Below, one piece after another: positions 1 through 8,422 of a DNA stretch of 64,000 bases. The stretch covers positions 33,737 to 97,736 of the forward strand of contig SCOI01000024.1 in assembly GCA_005503085.1 (NCBI GenBank). The letters run 5' to 3'. How positions within the stretch are numbered: the stretch's first letter is position 1; every line of letters begins with the position of its first letter. A model generated the notes under the pieces. That model saw only the letters and a list, made by a program, of their open reading frames with translations. It did no database searches and was not told where the DNA came from. The translations under genes were made by a program, and so were the position numbers. The stretch is from Burkholderiales bacterium C2. Lineage in GTDB: Bacteria > Pseudomonadota > Gammaproteobacteria > Burkholderiales > Burkholderiaceae_C.

Positions 1-407
1 AGGACAAGGACGGCTACCTCTGGTATCAGGGCCGCAGCGACGATGTCTTCAAGTCGGCCGGCTACCGCATCGGCCCCAGCGAGATCGAGAACTGCCTGGT
101 CAAGCATGCGGCGGTCGCGAACGCCGCCGTGGTGCCCAAGCCCGATGCCGAGCGCGGCGCCCTGGTCAAGGCCTATGTGGTGCTGGCGCCGGGGCGGCAC
201 GGCTCGGCGGCACTGATCGCCGAGCTGCAAGCCCATGTCAAGGGCCGGCTGGCGCCCTACGAATACCCGAAGGAGATCGAGTTCATCGAGGCCTTGCCGA
301 TGACCACCACCGGCAAGCTGCAGCGCGGTGTGCTGCGGCGGCAGGAGGAGGAGCGGGCGCGGGCAGCCGGCGTTACTGCGCCCGCGAGCTCGTCAGCCGC
401 ACGCTGA
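1..407 (+). CDS. AMP-dependent acyl-CoA synthetase, C-terminal part (5' end outside window)
   Basis: This is the last ~134 codons of an adenylate-forming enzyme; the first complete codon is at base 3. The segment GRSDDVFKSAGYRIGPSEIE is the hinge and A8 core motif of the ANL superfamily. TTTGKLQR near the end is the A10 motif, whose lysine acts in adenylation. These enzymes activate a carboxylic acid to acyl-AMP and then acyl-CoA. The pattern is closest to acetyl/medium-chain acyl-CoA synthetases, but the substrate pocket lies outside the window, so the substrate cannot be told. The stop overlaps the convergent gene ending at 373 by 35 bases. Confidence 0.88.
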   Translation, partial: DKDGYLWYQGRSDDVFKSAGYRIGPSEIENCLVKHAAVANAAVVPKPDAERGALVKAYVVLAPGRHGSAALIAELQAHVKGRLAPYEYPKEIEFIEALPMTTTGKLQRGVLRRQEEERARAAGVTAPASSSAAR

Positions 408-1122
408 GCCGCGCATCGGCCGGCGCCAGCAGGCGGGCCGCGTCGGGCCAGGGCTCGGCGCCGGTCAGCGTGGTGCAAGGCGGGCTGGGCTTGTCCTTTG
501 GCGCGTCGGGGTCGCGGTCCTTGGGCTCGGCCGCCAGCGGCAGGCCCAGCAGCTGGCCCTGCTCGTCGCGCCATTCCAGCTCCCATTTGGGTTCGGCGCT
601 GCAGACCCGCACGCCCTGGATCTGCGGGAACAGCCAGCGCGCATACCAGGGCAGCAGCTCGCTGCGCAGGGTGCGGGCGATGCCCATGATGCGGCGCACC
701 GTGGCCATGCTCAGCTGGTCCGGCGGCGTGGTCAGGCGGATGCGGCCCTGCATCTCGGCGGCGCCGCGCGGGATATTGCTGGCCAGCTCGGCCCCCTTGG
801 CCTGTTCCGGCGGCAGCAAGGGCAGCTCGAAGCGGCCCTCGGCGTCGACCTTGATCGGCAGATAGCCCTCCTCATGGGCCACCGCCAGCTTGGGCGCGGG
901 CTGGGCCGCGAAGGTCTTGGGCCCCAGCTTGAAGTCCATCACGATCAGGCCCTGGCCGTATTTCTTCAGCCCCTGCAGCATGGTGTTCATGCGCTCGTAA
1001 GGCATCGCGGCGGGGTCGCGCACCAGACCGACCTGGACGGTGTCGAGCTGGGCGGGTGGCGGCGTCTGCGCCAGTGCGGCGGGCAGGGCGATGAAGTACA
1101 GCAGCCAGATCGGCTTGGTCAT
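373..1122 (-). CDS. Exported protein of unknown function
   Basis: A 249-residue protein with a short signal peptide (MTKPIWLLYFIALPAALAQ). The start at 1122 is preferred over an upstream ATG at 1176 because GGGAG precedes it and the signal peptide begins directly. The mature part is soluble-looking with two cysteines in the C-terminal half (VRVCSAEP, PPCTTL) that could form a disulfide. Nothing in it identifies an enzyme; it may belong to one of the DUF families of periplasmic proteins, but I cannot name one securely. It is the last gene of a minus-strand run downstream of the XRE/DUF2975 pair. Confidence 0.7.
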   Translation of the reverse strand: MTKPIWLLYFIALPAALAQTPPPAQLDTVQVGLVRDPAAMPYERMNTMLQGLKKYGQGLIVMDFKLGPKTFAAQPAPKLAVAHEEGYLPIKVDAEGRFELPLLPPEQAKGAELASNIPRGAAEMQGRIRLTTPPDQLSMATVRRIMGIARTLRSELLPWYARWLFPQIQGVRVCSAEPKWELEWRDEQGQLLGLPLAAEPKDRDPDAPKDKPSPPCTTLTGAEPWPDAARLLAPADARLSVRLTSSRAQ

Positions 1123-1156
1123 GGGGGACTCCCTGGTTGATCGGATGGTTGTTGGC

Positions 1157-1717
1157 TCAGCGTCTGCACTTGCCACGCGCCTCGGCCAGCAGCCAGAAGG
1201 GCGCGCTCAGCAAGCCCATGCCGGCGCCGGCGAACTCGCCCTTCAGGCAGTCGCCGTCGGCACTTTTCGCGATGCCCTGGCCCAGGCGCTGCTGGGTGGT
1301 CTCGGGCAGGGATTTCGCCTGCGCCGCCTCCGGTGCGCTCAGCGCGGCCTGGCGCACCGCGCGGCGGGTGGCCTCGCTGTCGAGCAGCGAGGGCAGGGGG
1401 GCGGAGGCCGGCGGCGCGGCGGAGGGGCTGGCGGCGAGCGCGGGCGTTGGGGTGTCGACGACAGGCGGCTGCGTGCTGATCGCGTCGGGTGCCGGCCGCG
1501 CTGCGGCGCGTGGCTGCGGGATGACGACCGTTCTGCGCGTGGCCGCTGCCGGCTGCGGGCGTGCTGCCGGTCTGGGCAGGGGCTGCAGGCGCAGGCTGAT
1601 CAGCTGCCGCGCGGGCTTGGGTGCGGGCGAGCGGCCCTGGGTCAGCAGCAGCCACAGCAGGCCGTGGATCAGCAGCACCAACAGCAGCAACGCCGGCCGG
1701 GCCTGGCGCCTGATCAT
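1157..1717 (-). CDS. Membrane-anchored Pro/Ala-rich protein of unknown function
   Basis: A 186-residue protein with one N-terminal membrane segment (about residues 8-26) followed by a long Pro/Ala/Arg-rich linker to about residue 115. A small conserved-looking C-terminal part contains two cysteines (GDCLKGEF and the final GKCRR). The layout resembles TonB-like or envelope-spanning linker proteins, but there is no TonB C-terminal domain. The start codon overlaps the stop of the upstream XRE gene by 4 bases (ATGA), so translation is probably coupled to it. Function unknown. Confidence 0.65.
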   Translation of the reverse strand: MIRRQARPALLLLVLLIHGLLWLLLTQGRSPAPKPARQLISLRLQPLPRPAARPQPAAATRRTVVIPQPRAAARPAPDAISTQPPVVDTPTPALAASPSAAPPASAPLPSLLDSEATRRAVRQAALSAPEAAQAKSLPETTQQRLGQGIAKSADGDCLKGEFAGAGMGLLSAPFWLLAEARGKCRR

Positions 1718-1950
1718 GCGTCCGGCCCCTCGCCGGGCGCTTCCGGCCCGGCCTCGTAGCCCAGCAGATCGCCGGGCTGGCAGTCCAGCACCGCGCAGAT
1801 GCGCGCCAGCGTCTCGAAGCGCACGCCGCGCACCTTGCCGGATTTCAGCAGCGAGAGATTGGCCTCGGTGATGCCGATGCGCTCGGCCAGCTCGCGCGAG
1901 CGCATCTTGCGCCGCGCCAGCATCAGGTCCAGGGTAACGAGGATGGGCAT
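1714..1950 (-). CDS. XRE (Cro/CI) family transcriptional regulator
   Basis: A 78-residue protein that is almost entirely one helix-turn-helix domain: SRELAERIGITEANLSLLKS is the HTH, followed by the typical FETLARICAVLDCQPGDLL tail. The start at 1950 gives the usual length for these minimal repressors; a longer upstream reading has no family character. It follows the DUF2975 membrane protein by 14 bases on the same strand. This membrane-protein/XRE pairing recurs in many bacteria and suggests a membrane-tuned repressor. Autoregulation through the palindrome at 2546-2556 is inference. Confidence 0.85.
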   Translation of the reverse strand: MPILVTLDLMLARRKMRSRELAERIGITEANLSLLKSGKVRGVRFETLARICAVLDCQPGDLLGYEAGPEAPGEGPDA

Positions 1951-1964
1951 GCCGGGCGCCGCTC

Positions 1965-2522
1965 TCAGATGAACTCGGCGTTCTCGTCCGCCACCCGCAC
2001 CGCCTCGCGCATCACCGCAGCAATGGCCAGCAGCATCAGGCCGAACAGCAGGCACAGATAGTGTTCGGACGACAGCGTCAGCGCCAGCTGGCGCTCGCCG
2101 GGCGGATTGCCCAGGGTCAGGGCCAGCAGGGCCAGGGTCTGGCCCAGCGGCATCGCCAGCGCCAGGCCGACCAGTGCCAGGCCCAGGCGGTGCAGATGAC
2201 GCACCGGCGCCAGCGCCAGCAGCTCACCGCGCGCATAGCAGCCGAACAGGCACCAGACCTGCCACATCGCCCAGGCGCCCACCAGGGCCGGCAGGGCCGA
2301 GGCGGCGAGCCCGGCCAGGCGGGCGCCGGCATCGAGCTGCAGATTGGCGGCGCCGGAGCCCCATTCCTGGTGTGCCACCCGGGCTACCCACTCCGGCTGG
2401 CTCCAGAACAGCAAGGGCAGCAGCAGCTGGGCCGCACCGCCTACCAGGGCCAGCAGGCGCACCAGCCGTATCAGGCCCTGGATGCGGCGCTGGCCGCCGA
2501 AATGGCTGGTGTGGGTGCTCAT
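1965..2522 (-). CDS. DUF2975 family membrane protein
   Basis: A 185-residue integral membrane protein with four predicted transmembrane helices at roughly residues 18-42, 70-95, 112-137 and 153-172. The size, helix number and immediate coupling to a short XRE regulator (14-base gap) match the DUF2975 family. The biochemical role is unknown; a sensor or partner for the adjacent repressor is the usual speculation. The gene starts at the left edge of an AT-rich intergenic segment shared with the divergent aldo/keto reductase. Confidence 0.7.
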   Translation of the reverse strand: MSTHTSHFGGQRRIQGLIRLVRLLALVGGAAQLLLPLLFWSQPEWVARVAHQEWGSGAANLQLDAGARLAGLAASALPALVGAWAMWQVWCLFGCYARGELLALAPVRHLHRLGLALVGLALAMPLGQTLALLALTLGNPPGERQLALTLSSEHYLCLLFGLMLLAIAAVMREAVRVADENAEFI

Positions 2523-2545
2523 GGTGACCGTGTGTTGACAAGAAA

Positions 2546-2556
2546 TTTACTGTAAA
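2546..2556. promoter_or_regulatory. Candidate operator palindrome in divergent promoter region
   Basis: TTTACTGTAAA is a perfect 5-1-5 palindrome lying 24 bases before the DUF2975 start, inside a markedly AT-rich patch (about 2535-2590) of an otherwise GC-rich window. Its place between divergent genes, one leading an XRE regulator operon, makes it a candidate operator for that regulator. This is inferred from position and symmetry only. Confidence 0.4.
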
Positions 2557-2686
2557 ACAATAAAAAATAGATGTAAAGCAAAAAGTATCCGGGCGCATAG
2601 CGAGCACCGATGGGCTGCCGCGACTTGCGGCACACTGCCGCCTGATCAGGCCTGCACGGAGCAGGCAGGCGTAAGGAGTAACAAGA

Positions 2687-3742
2687 ATGGAATTCACCAC
2701 ATTGGGCCGCTCGGACTTGCGAGTCAGCCGGATCTGCCTGGGCACGATGACCTTCGGCGAGCAGGTCGACGAGGCGGCCAGCCATGCCTTGCTGGACAGC
2801 GCCGTGGCCCAGGGCATCAACTTCATCGACATGGCCGAGATGTACCCGGTGCCGGCCCGCGCCGAGACCTTTGCCGACACCGAGCGCATCATCGGCCGCT
2901 GGCTCGGCAGCCGGCCGGGCCTGCGCGAAAAGCTGGTGATCGCGACCAAGGTCAGCGGCCCCTCGCGCGGCTATGGCTGGATACGCCAGGGCTCGCCCGA
3001 TCTGACGGCCGCCGACATCATCAGCGCCTGCGAGGCCAGCCTGCAGCGCCTGCAGACCGACCATATCGACCTCTACCAGATCCACTGGCCGGCCCGCCAT
3101 GTGCCGATGTTCGGCGGCCAGTTCTTCGAGCCGGCCAAGGACCAGCCGGTCACGCCCATCCTGGCCCAGCTCGAAGCGCTGGGCCAGCTGGTCAAGGCCG
3201 GCAAGGTGCGGCATATCGGGCTGTCCAACGAGACGCCGTATGGGGTGGCCGAGTTCGTCCATCTGGCCGAGCAGCAGGGCCTGCCGCGCGTGGTCTCGGT
3301 GCAGAACGCCTACAGCCTGGTCAACCGCGTGCCCGAGAACGGGCTGGACGAGGCGCTGTACCGCCACCAGGTCTCGCTGCTGGCCTACTCGCCGCTGGGC
3401 TTCGGCACGCTGACCGGCAAGTACGACGCCAGCGGCCTGGCCGACCCGGCGGCTGGCCGGCTGGCCCTGTTCGAGAGCATGAAGAAGCAGCGCTGGGCCC
3501 GGCCCGAGACGCTGGCCGCGGCGCGGCGCTACAACGCGCTGGCCCGCGACCATGGGCTGACGCCGACCCGCATGGCGCTGGCCTGGTGCTATGGCCGCTG
3601 GCAGACCGCCAGCACCATCATCGGCGTCACCAGCCAGGCTCAGCTCGACGAGGACATCGCCGCCTGGGGCACGGTGCTGGCACCCGAGCTGCTGGCCGAG
3701 ATCGACAAGGTCCGCTGGGAGATCCGCGACCCGGCGCAGTGA
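2687..3742 (+). CDS. NADP-dependent aldo/keto reductase (Tas-like)
   Basis: A 351-residue single-domain TIM-barrel oxidoreductase. The catalytic tetrad of the aldo/keto reductase superfamily is visible as Asp48, Tyr53, Lys88 and His133 (FIDMAEMYP, IATKVS, IHWP). The MAEMYPVP segment and overall length resemble the Tas / YghZ-like group. These enzymes reduce carbonyls with NADPH in the cytoplasm; the natural substrate is unknown. A good ribosome-binding site (AAGGAG) sits 8 bases before the ATG. It is divergent from the DUF2975/XRE operon and stands alone. Confidence 0.88.
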   Translation: MEFTTLGRSDLRVSRICLGTMTFGEQVDEAASHALLDSAVAQGINFIDMAEMYPVPARAETFADTERIIGRWLGSRPGLREKLVIATKVSGPSRGYGWIRQGSPDLTAADIISACEASLQRLQTDHIDLYQIHWPARHVPMFGGQFFEPAKDQPVTPILAQLEALGQLVKAGKVRHIGLSNETPYGVAEFVHLAEQQGLPRVVSVQNAYSLVNRVPENGLDEALYRHQVSLLAYSPLGFGTLTGKYDASGLADPAAGRLALFESMKKQRWARPETLAAARRYNALARDHGLTPTRMALAWCYGRWQTASTIIGVTSQAQLDEDIAAWGTVLAPELLAEIDKVRWEIRDPAQ

Positions 3743-3753
3743 AACTCAAGGGC

Positions 3754-3759
3754 TAGAAT
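3754..3759 (+). promoter_or_regulatory. Candidate -10 element of a near-leaderless promoter
   Basis: TAGAAT lies 10 bases before the ATG of the DUF2946 gene, and no Shine-Dalgarno sequence separates them. If used as a -10 box, transcription would begin a few bases before the start codon. No clear -35 is seen, so this is tentative. Confidence 0.3.
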
Positions 3760-3769
3760 CCGCCCCGCG

Positions 3770-4174
3770 ATGCGCGCCCACACCTCCTTCCACCGCTGCA
3801 CGGCCTTGCTGGCCGTGCTGGCGCTGCTGTGGGCGGCCCTGGTGCCGGGTCTTGCCCATGCGCTGCAGACCCGCTCGGACAGCGTCTGGGTCGAGGTCTG
3901 CACGGTGCAGGGCCCCGGCTTTGTGCGCCTGGACACGGCGGCCCTGGCCGAGGATCCGCTGGCGCCGCTGGAGCTGGGCAAGAAGAGCAGCCCCTGGGGC
4001 GAGCACTGCCCGCTGTGCACACTGCCCATCGATCAGGCGGCCCCGCCGCCGACCCTGCCCGCCGGCGCCTCGCCGACCCTGGGCTTCGAGCGCCCGCTCG
4101 CTTTCTGGCGCGCCCCGCGCCTGCTCGCCGTCTGGGCCACGGCCCAGGCGCGTGCGCCCCCGCTGACGACCTGA
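3770..4174 (+). CDS. DUF2946-like small exported Cys protein
   Basis: A 134-residue protein with an N-terminal hydrophobic signal/anchor (about residues 9-32, ending PGLAHA) and a conserved-looking GEHCPLCTLP motif near residue 85, plus one further cysteine (VEVCTVQG). The HCPxC motif downstream of a signal is the hallmark of DUF2946 proteins, which commonly sit next to TonB-dependent metal receptors. Here the receptor gene follows by 72 bases. A role in periplasmic metal handling is inferred from neighbourhood and the Cys/His motif only. Confidence 0.7.
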   Translation: MRAHTSFHRCTALLAVLALLWAALVPGLAHALQTRSDSVWVEVCTVQGPGFVRLDTAALAEDPLAPLELGKKSSPWGEHCPLCTLPIDQAAPPPTLPAGASPTLGFERPLAFWRAPRLLAVWATAQARAPPLTT

Positions 4175-4246
4175 CAGTTCCTCCCTCCGATTTCGCCGGC
4201 CCTGCCTTCTTGCTTGCAGTGGCCGGCCTCACTGTCATGTCCGTCA

Positions 4247-6379
4247 ATGAAAAAACTTCTGATCAGCGCGCTGGCCGTGCTGGCCTGCACCCATGCCCAC
4301 GCCCATCAACATGAACAACTGCAGTCGGTCCTGGTCACCGGCAGCGCCCAGCGCAGCGCTCTCGACGAGGCCGCCGGCAGCAGCTCCCGGTTGGGCCTGA
4401 GCCTGCGCGAGACCCCGGCCAGTGTGACCGTGGTCAGCCGCGACGAGATCGAGCGGCGTGCCTATGCCAACACCCAGGAGGTGCTCAAGAGCGTGCCCGG
4501 CGTGGTCTTCGCCGACCCGCCGGGCTCGGCCGGCACGGTGTTCTACCGCGGCTTCGGCTCGGGCTCGCTGTCCCAGCTCTACAACGGCATCAGCGTGCAG
4601 TACGACGCGATCGCCGCGCGGCCGCTGGACAGCTGGCTGGTCGAGCGGGTCGAGGCCATCGGCGGTGCCTCGAGCTTTCTGAACGGCTCGGGCGCGGTCG
4701 GCGGCACGATCAATGTGATCAGCAAGATCGCCGATCGCAGCGGCGACATCAGCCGCCTGCGACTGGGCCTGGGCGACCGTGGCGCCCAGGGCTCGGCCAG
4801 CCTGCAGCGCAGCCTCGGCGAGCAGGTCCTGCGAGTCGAACTCAACCGCAACGAAGGCGCGCTGTGGACCCAGGGCCGCGAGCGCAGCGCCTGGCAGGCC
4901 AGCGCCTCCTGGCTGGCGCCGCTGAGCGCCGGCCTGACGCACACGCTGGCCGTCGAGCGCCAGCACGAGAAGGTGACCCAGCCCTACTGGGGCACACCGA
5001 TGCTGCGCGCCGCCGACGGCACGGTGCCCGCCGGCCAGCTGCACTTCGATGCCGCGACCTTGGGTGTGAACTACAACGTGCTCGATGGCCGCTACCAGCA
5101 GGACGTCAGCTGGGCTCGATCCATCCTCGAATGGAAGCTCAATGACCGCACGCGGCTGAGCCACACCCTCTACCTCTACGACGCGCTGCGCGACTACGAA
5201 AACGTCGAGACCTATGTCTTCAGGAACGGCAATAGCGCGGTCGAGCGCCGCGATGCGCTGCTGCAGCGCCATGACCAGCGCGTCTGGGGCAGCCGCACCG
5301 AGCTGAGCCACGGCAGCGAGATCGCCGGTCTGCGCTCCGATTTCGCGGCCGGCATCGATTGGAGCTTCAACCGCCAGACCCGCTTCCCGCTGTCGGTGCC
5401 GGGCCCCTTCGGCAACACCGATCCCTACCAGCCGGCCGCCAGCTACTTCTACAGCACGCCCGGCATCAAGCCCGGCTACAACCCCGGCGCCAGCAATCTG
5501 CTGCGCACGCTGGCGCTGTTCGTCGAGAACCGCACCGTGCTGGGCAGCGGCTATGCCCTGGTCAGCGCCTTGCGCTGGGACCGCATCGCGCTGGATGTGC
5601 GCAACCACCGCACGGTCACGGCCACCAACCCGGCCTTGTTCGCGACCGACTTCAAGCCGCTGACCGGCCGGCTGGGCCTGGTCAAGGACCTCAGCAAGGA
5701 CTGGCAGGTCTATGCCCAGGCCAGCAGCGCCGCCGACCCGCCGTCCGGCGTGCTGGCCACGGCCGGCTTCAGTGCGCTGCGCCGCTTCGAGCTGACGCGC
5801 GGCCGCCAGGTCGAGATCGGCAGCAAGCTCGCCTTCGACCAGGGGCGCGGCCAGGCCACCGTGGCGCTTTACGACCTGCGCCGCAAGAACTTCTCCATCA
5901 CCGACCCGAACGACAGCACGAACGCGCTGCCCGTTGGTGCGCAGAGCAGCCGCGGCCTGGAGCTCAGCGCGCATTGGCGGCCCAGCGCCCAGCTGAGCCT
6001 GAGCGGCCAGCTGAGCCACACCCGCGCGCGCTACCAGGCCTTCACCGAAGGCACGGTCTCGCGCGCCGGCCAGACCCCGGCCAATGTGCCGACCTGGGTG
6101 GCCGGCGCCGCGCTGGACTGGCAGCCGCTGCAGAGCCTGGGCCTGGGCCTGGACTGGCGCCATGTCGGCAAGCGCTATGCCAATGTCGCCAACACGGTCT
6201 GGGACGGCGCCTACAACCTGGTCGGCGCCAGCGCCACGCTGAAGATCGACCGCCAGACCACGCTGCAGGCCCGCGTCGACAACCTCGGCGATGAGCGCTA
6301 TGTGGCCAGCCTCAGCAGCAACCTGCCTTATCTGGGCGCGCCGCGCAGCGTCAGCCTGGCGGTGGACTGGAAGTTCTGA
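4247..6379 (+). CDS. TonB-dependent outer-membrane receptor (siderophore/metal type)
   Basis: A 710-residue receptor. The signal peptide MKKLLISALAVLACTHAHAH fixes the start at 4247; an upstream in-frame ATG at 4214 would bury it. The plug domain follows (ETPASVTVVSRDEIERR, then VLKSVPGVVF at about residue 80), then GGTINVISK closing the plug and a beta-barrel ending in a terminal Phe (VDWKF). The mature N-terminus is His-rich (HAHQHEQ). The family imports ferric siderophores, or occasionally copper and other metals, with TonB energy. Neighbours (DUF2946 before, PepSY after with a 2-base gap) do not decide between iron and copper. Confidence 0.88.
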   Translation: MKKLLISALAVLACTHAHAHQHEQLQSVLVTGSAQRSALDEAAGSSSRLGLSLRETPASVTVVSRDEIERRAYANTQEVLKSVPGVVFADPPGSAGTVFYRGFGSGSLSQLYNGISVQYDAIAARPLDSWLVERVEAIGGASSFLNGSGAVGGTINVISKIADRSGDISRLRLGLGDRGAQGSASLQRSLGEQVLRVELNRNEGALWTQGRERSAWQASASWLAPLSAGLTHTLAVERQHEKVTQPYWGTPMLRAADGTVPAGQLHFDAATLGVNYNVLDGRYQQDVSWARSILEWKLNDRTRLSHTLYLYDALRDYENVETYVFRNGNSAVERRDALLQRHDQRVWGSRTELSHGSEIAGLRSDFAAGIDWSFNRQTRFPLSVPGPFGNTDPYQPAASYFYSTPGIKPGYNPGASNLLRTLALFVENRTVLGSGYALVSALRWDRIALDVRNHRTVTATNPALFATDFKPLTGRLGLVKDLSKDWQVYAQASSAADPPSGVLATAGFSALRRFELTRGRQVEIGSKLAFDQGRGQATVALYDLRRKNFSITDPNDSTNALPVGAQSSRGLELSAHWRPSAQLSLSGQLSHTRARYQAFTEGTVSRAGQTPANVPTWVAGAALDWQPLQSLGLGLDWRHVGKRYANVANTVWDGAYNLVGASATLKIDRQTTLQARVDNLGDERYVASLSSNLPYLGAPRSVSLAVDWKF

Positions 6380-6381
6380 GC

Positions 6382-7863
6382 ATGAGACTCAAGCGTTGGC
6401 TCTATCTGCTGCATCGCTGGGCCGGCATCGCGCTGTGTCTGGTGATGGCGCTGTGGTTTCTGTCCGGCATGGTGATGATGTATGTGGGCTATCCCAAGCT
6501 CACCCCGGCCGAGCAGCTGCAGGGGCTGGCACCGCTGCCGGCGCAGGGCTGCTGCGTGTCGCTGGAACAGGCGCTGCAGGCCGCCGGTCTGGACAAGGCG
6601 CCGACGCAGTGGCGCCTGAGCTCGGTGGCCGGAGCGCCGCGCTATCTGTTCAGCGACGCCCGTGGCAAGACCGTCGTGGCGGTCGATGCGCGCAGCGGCG
6701 CGCGCATCACCGGCGTGGACGAGGCCCAGGCGGTGGCGGCGGCCGCGCACTTTGCCGGCGACGCTGCGGCGCGCAGCCTGGGCCCGGTGCAGGAGGATGC
6801 CTGGACCCATTCGCGCGCGCTCGACGCCCACCGGCCGCTGCATCGGGTGGCGGTCGATGACGGCCGCTGGCTCTATGTCAGCGGCGCCACCGGCGAGGTG
6901 GTGCGCGATGCCAGCCTGACGGAGCGGACCTGGGGCTGGCTGGGTGCCTGGCTGCACTGGCTCTACCTCTTTCGTGGCGGGGCACTGAATGCCTGGTGGA
7001 CCGATATCGTGATCTGGCTGTCGGTGGCCGGCGGCGTGCTGGGGCTCAGCGGCCTGGTGGTCGGCATCTGGCGCTGGCGCTTCAAGGGCCGCTACAAGAG
7101 CGGCTCGCGCTCGCCCTATCGCGGCCGGATGGCGCGCTGGCACCACATCCTCGGCCTGCTCGGCGGCACGCTGGCGCTGAGCTGGGTGATCAGCGGTCTG
7201 CTGTCGATGAACCCCTGGAAGGTCTTCGAGGCGCAAGGGCTGAAGCCCGATCGTCAGGCCTATGCCGGCGGGCCGCTGCAGGCCGGCGCGGCGCCGCCGG
7301 CCGATCTGGTGCTGGCCCGGCTGGCCGAGCAGGGCTTCGAGGCGCGGCTGCTCGAGTGGCGCCGCATTGGCGGCGCGCACTACGTCTGGGCCCAGAGCGC
7401 CAGCAGCGCGCGGCTGCTCGATGCGCAGGGGGCGGTGGTGCCAGGTCTTGACGAAGCGAGTCTGGTGACGGCGGCCCGCGCCATGCTGCCCGGCGCGCCG
7501 CTGCTGCAGCGCCAGTGGCTGCGCGGCTACGACGCCCACTACTACGCCCGCGAGGCTCACACGATGACGGGCCAGCGCGAGCGCCCGCTGCCGGCGCTGC
7601 GCCTGGTGTTCGGCGATGCGCTGGCCCACCACATCGTGCTGGACCCGGCCAGCGGCGCGGTGCTGCAGGTCAGCAACAGCCACCAGCGCATCGAGCGCTG
7701 GCTATTCGCCTTTTTGCACAGCTTCGATCTGCCGCAGCTGCTGGCGCTGCGGCCGCTATGGGATGGCTGGATGCTGATCTTCAGCCTGGCCGGGCTGGGC
7801 CTGAGCCTGACGGGTGTGGTGATGGGCTGGCGCCGGCTTGCAATTCGGCGCCACGCCCCCTGA
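6382..7863 (+). CDS. PepSY domain-containing inner-membrane protein
   Basis: A 493-residue membrane protein starting 2 bases after the receptor stop, so clearly co-transcribed. It has the PepSY_TM layout: an N-terminal helix (RWAGIALCLVMALWFLSGM, residues ~13-32), a periplasmic segment, helices around residues 210-230 and 255-275, a second periplasmic segment, and C-terminal helices from about 435. Members are linked to siderophore uptake, and some reduce ferric iron across the membrane. The HRW and WHH histidines near membrane helices could bind heme, but this is inference. Confidence 0.85.
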   Translation: MRLKRWLYLLHRWAGIALCLVMALWFLSGMVMMYVGYPKLTPAEQLQGLAPLPAQGCCVSLEQALQAAGLDKAPTQWRLSSVAGAPRYLFSDARGKTVVAVDARSGARITGVDEAQAVAAAAHFAGDAAARSLGPVQEDAWTHSRALDAHRPLHRVAVDDGRWLYVSGATGEVVRDASLTERTWGWLGAWLHWLYLFRGGALNAWWTDIVIWLSVAGGVLGLSGLVVGIWRWRFKGRYKSGSRSPYRGRMARWHHILGLLGGTLALSWVISGLLSMNPWKVFEAQGLKPDRQAYAGGPLQAGAAPPADLVLARLAEQGFEARLLEWRRIGGAHYVWAQSASSARLLDAQGAVVPGLDEASLVTAARAMLPGAPLLQRQWLRGYDAHYYAREAHTMTGQRERPLPALRLVFGDALAHHIVLDPASGAVLQVSNSHQRIERWLFAFLHSFDLPQLLALRPLWDGWMLIFSLAGLGLSLTGVVMGWRRLAIRRHAP

Positions 7864-7896
7864 TAGGCTGTTGCGTCCGATAGGAGTCTGTCCGCC

Positions 7897-8319
7897 ATGC
7901 ACCTCGTCTGCCCCGCCTGCGCCGCCACCAACCGCGTGCCCGAAGCCAAGCTCGAAGACCAGCCGGTCTGCGGGCGCTGCGGAGCCGAGCTGATGGCGGC
8001 GCGTCCGGTCGATCTGAACGACGCCAGCTTCGCCGCCTTTGTCGCCAAGACCGAGCTGCCGGTGCTGGTGGACTTCTGGGCCGACTGGTGCGGACCCTGC
8101 AAGATGATGGCCCCGCATTTCGCGCAGGCCGCCGCCCAGCAGCCGCTGATCCGCTTTGCCAAGCTCGATACCGAGGCCAACCGGCAGACCGCAGAGGCCT
8201 ACAACATCCGCAGCATCCCGACCTTGATGCTGTTCCAGGGCGGCCGCGAGATCGCCCGCCAGGCCGGCGCGCTGAGCGCGTCCGATCTGCAGCGCTGGCT
8301 GCAGGCGCAGCTGCGCTAG
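7897..8319 (+). CDS. trxC: Thioredoxin 2 with N-terminal zinc finger
   Basis: A 140-residue thioredoxin. The redox motif WCGPC is at residues 64-68. An N-terminal zinc-binding pair of CxxC motifs (C5/C8 and C25/C28) precedes the fold and distinguishes TrxC from TrxA. The cis-proline motif SIPTLMLF is present. It is a cytosolic disulfide reductant, often oxidative-stress induced. AGGAG lies 10 bases before the ATG. Length matches E. coli TrxC (139 residues). Confidence 0.95.
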   Translation: MHLVCPACAATNRVPEAKLEDQPVCGRCGAELMAARPVDLNDASFAAFVAKTELPVLVDFWADWCGPCKMMAPHFAQAAAQQPLIRFAKLDTEANRQTAEAYNIRSIPTLMLFQGGREIARQAGALSASDLQRWLQAQLR

Positions 8320-8410
8320 CTGGCCGGCGACATCCGCCTGCAGCAGGGCCGAGCGGGACAGGTGGGCCGCAGGCGCAATCCGGTACAAGCCCGGTGGGCC
8401 GGGCCTGGGT

Positions 8411-8416
8411 CAGAAT
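8411..8416 (+). promoter_or_regulatory. Candidate -10 element, leaderless start of ybaK
   Basis: CAGAAT ends 6 bases before the ybaK ATG, a distance that would place transcription start on the initiation codon itself. No Shine-Dalgarno motif lies between. The -35 is not recognisable, so the call rests on position and on similar arrangements at 3754, 8922 and 17400. Confidence 0.35.
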
Positions 8417-8422
8417 TCGCCC

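Noticed and set aside
4244..6163. A 639-codon open frame antisense to the TonB receptor
   Set aside because: Composition is Ala/Gly/Gln/Arg-rich without any recognisable domain; it mirrors the high-GC receptor gene in another frame.
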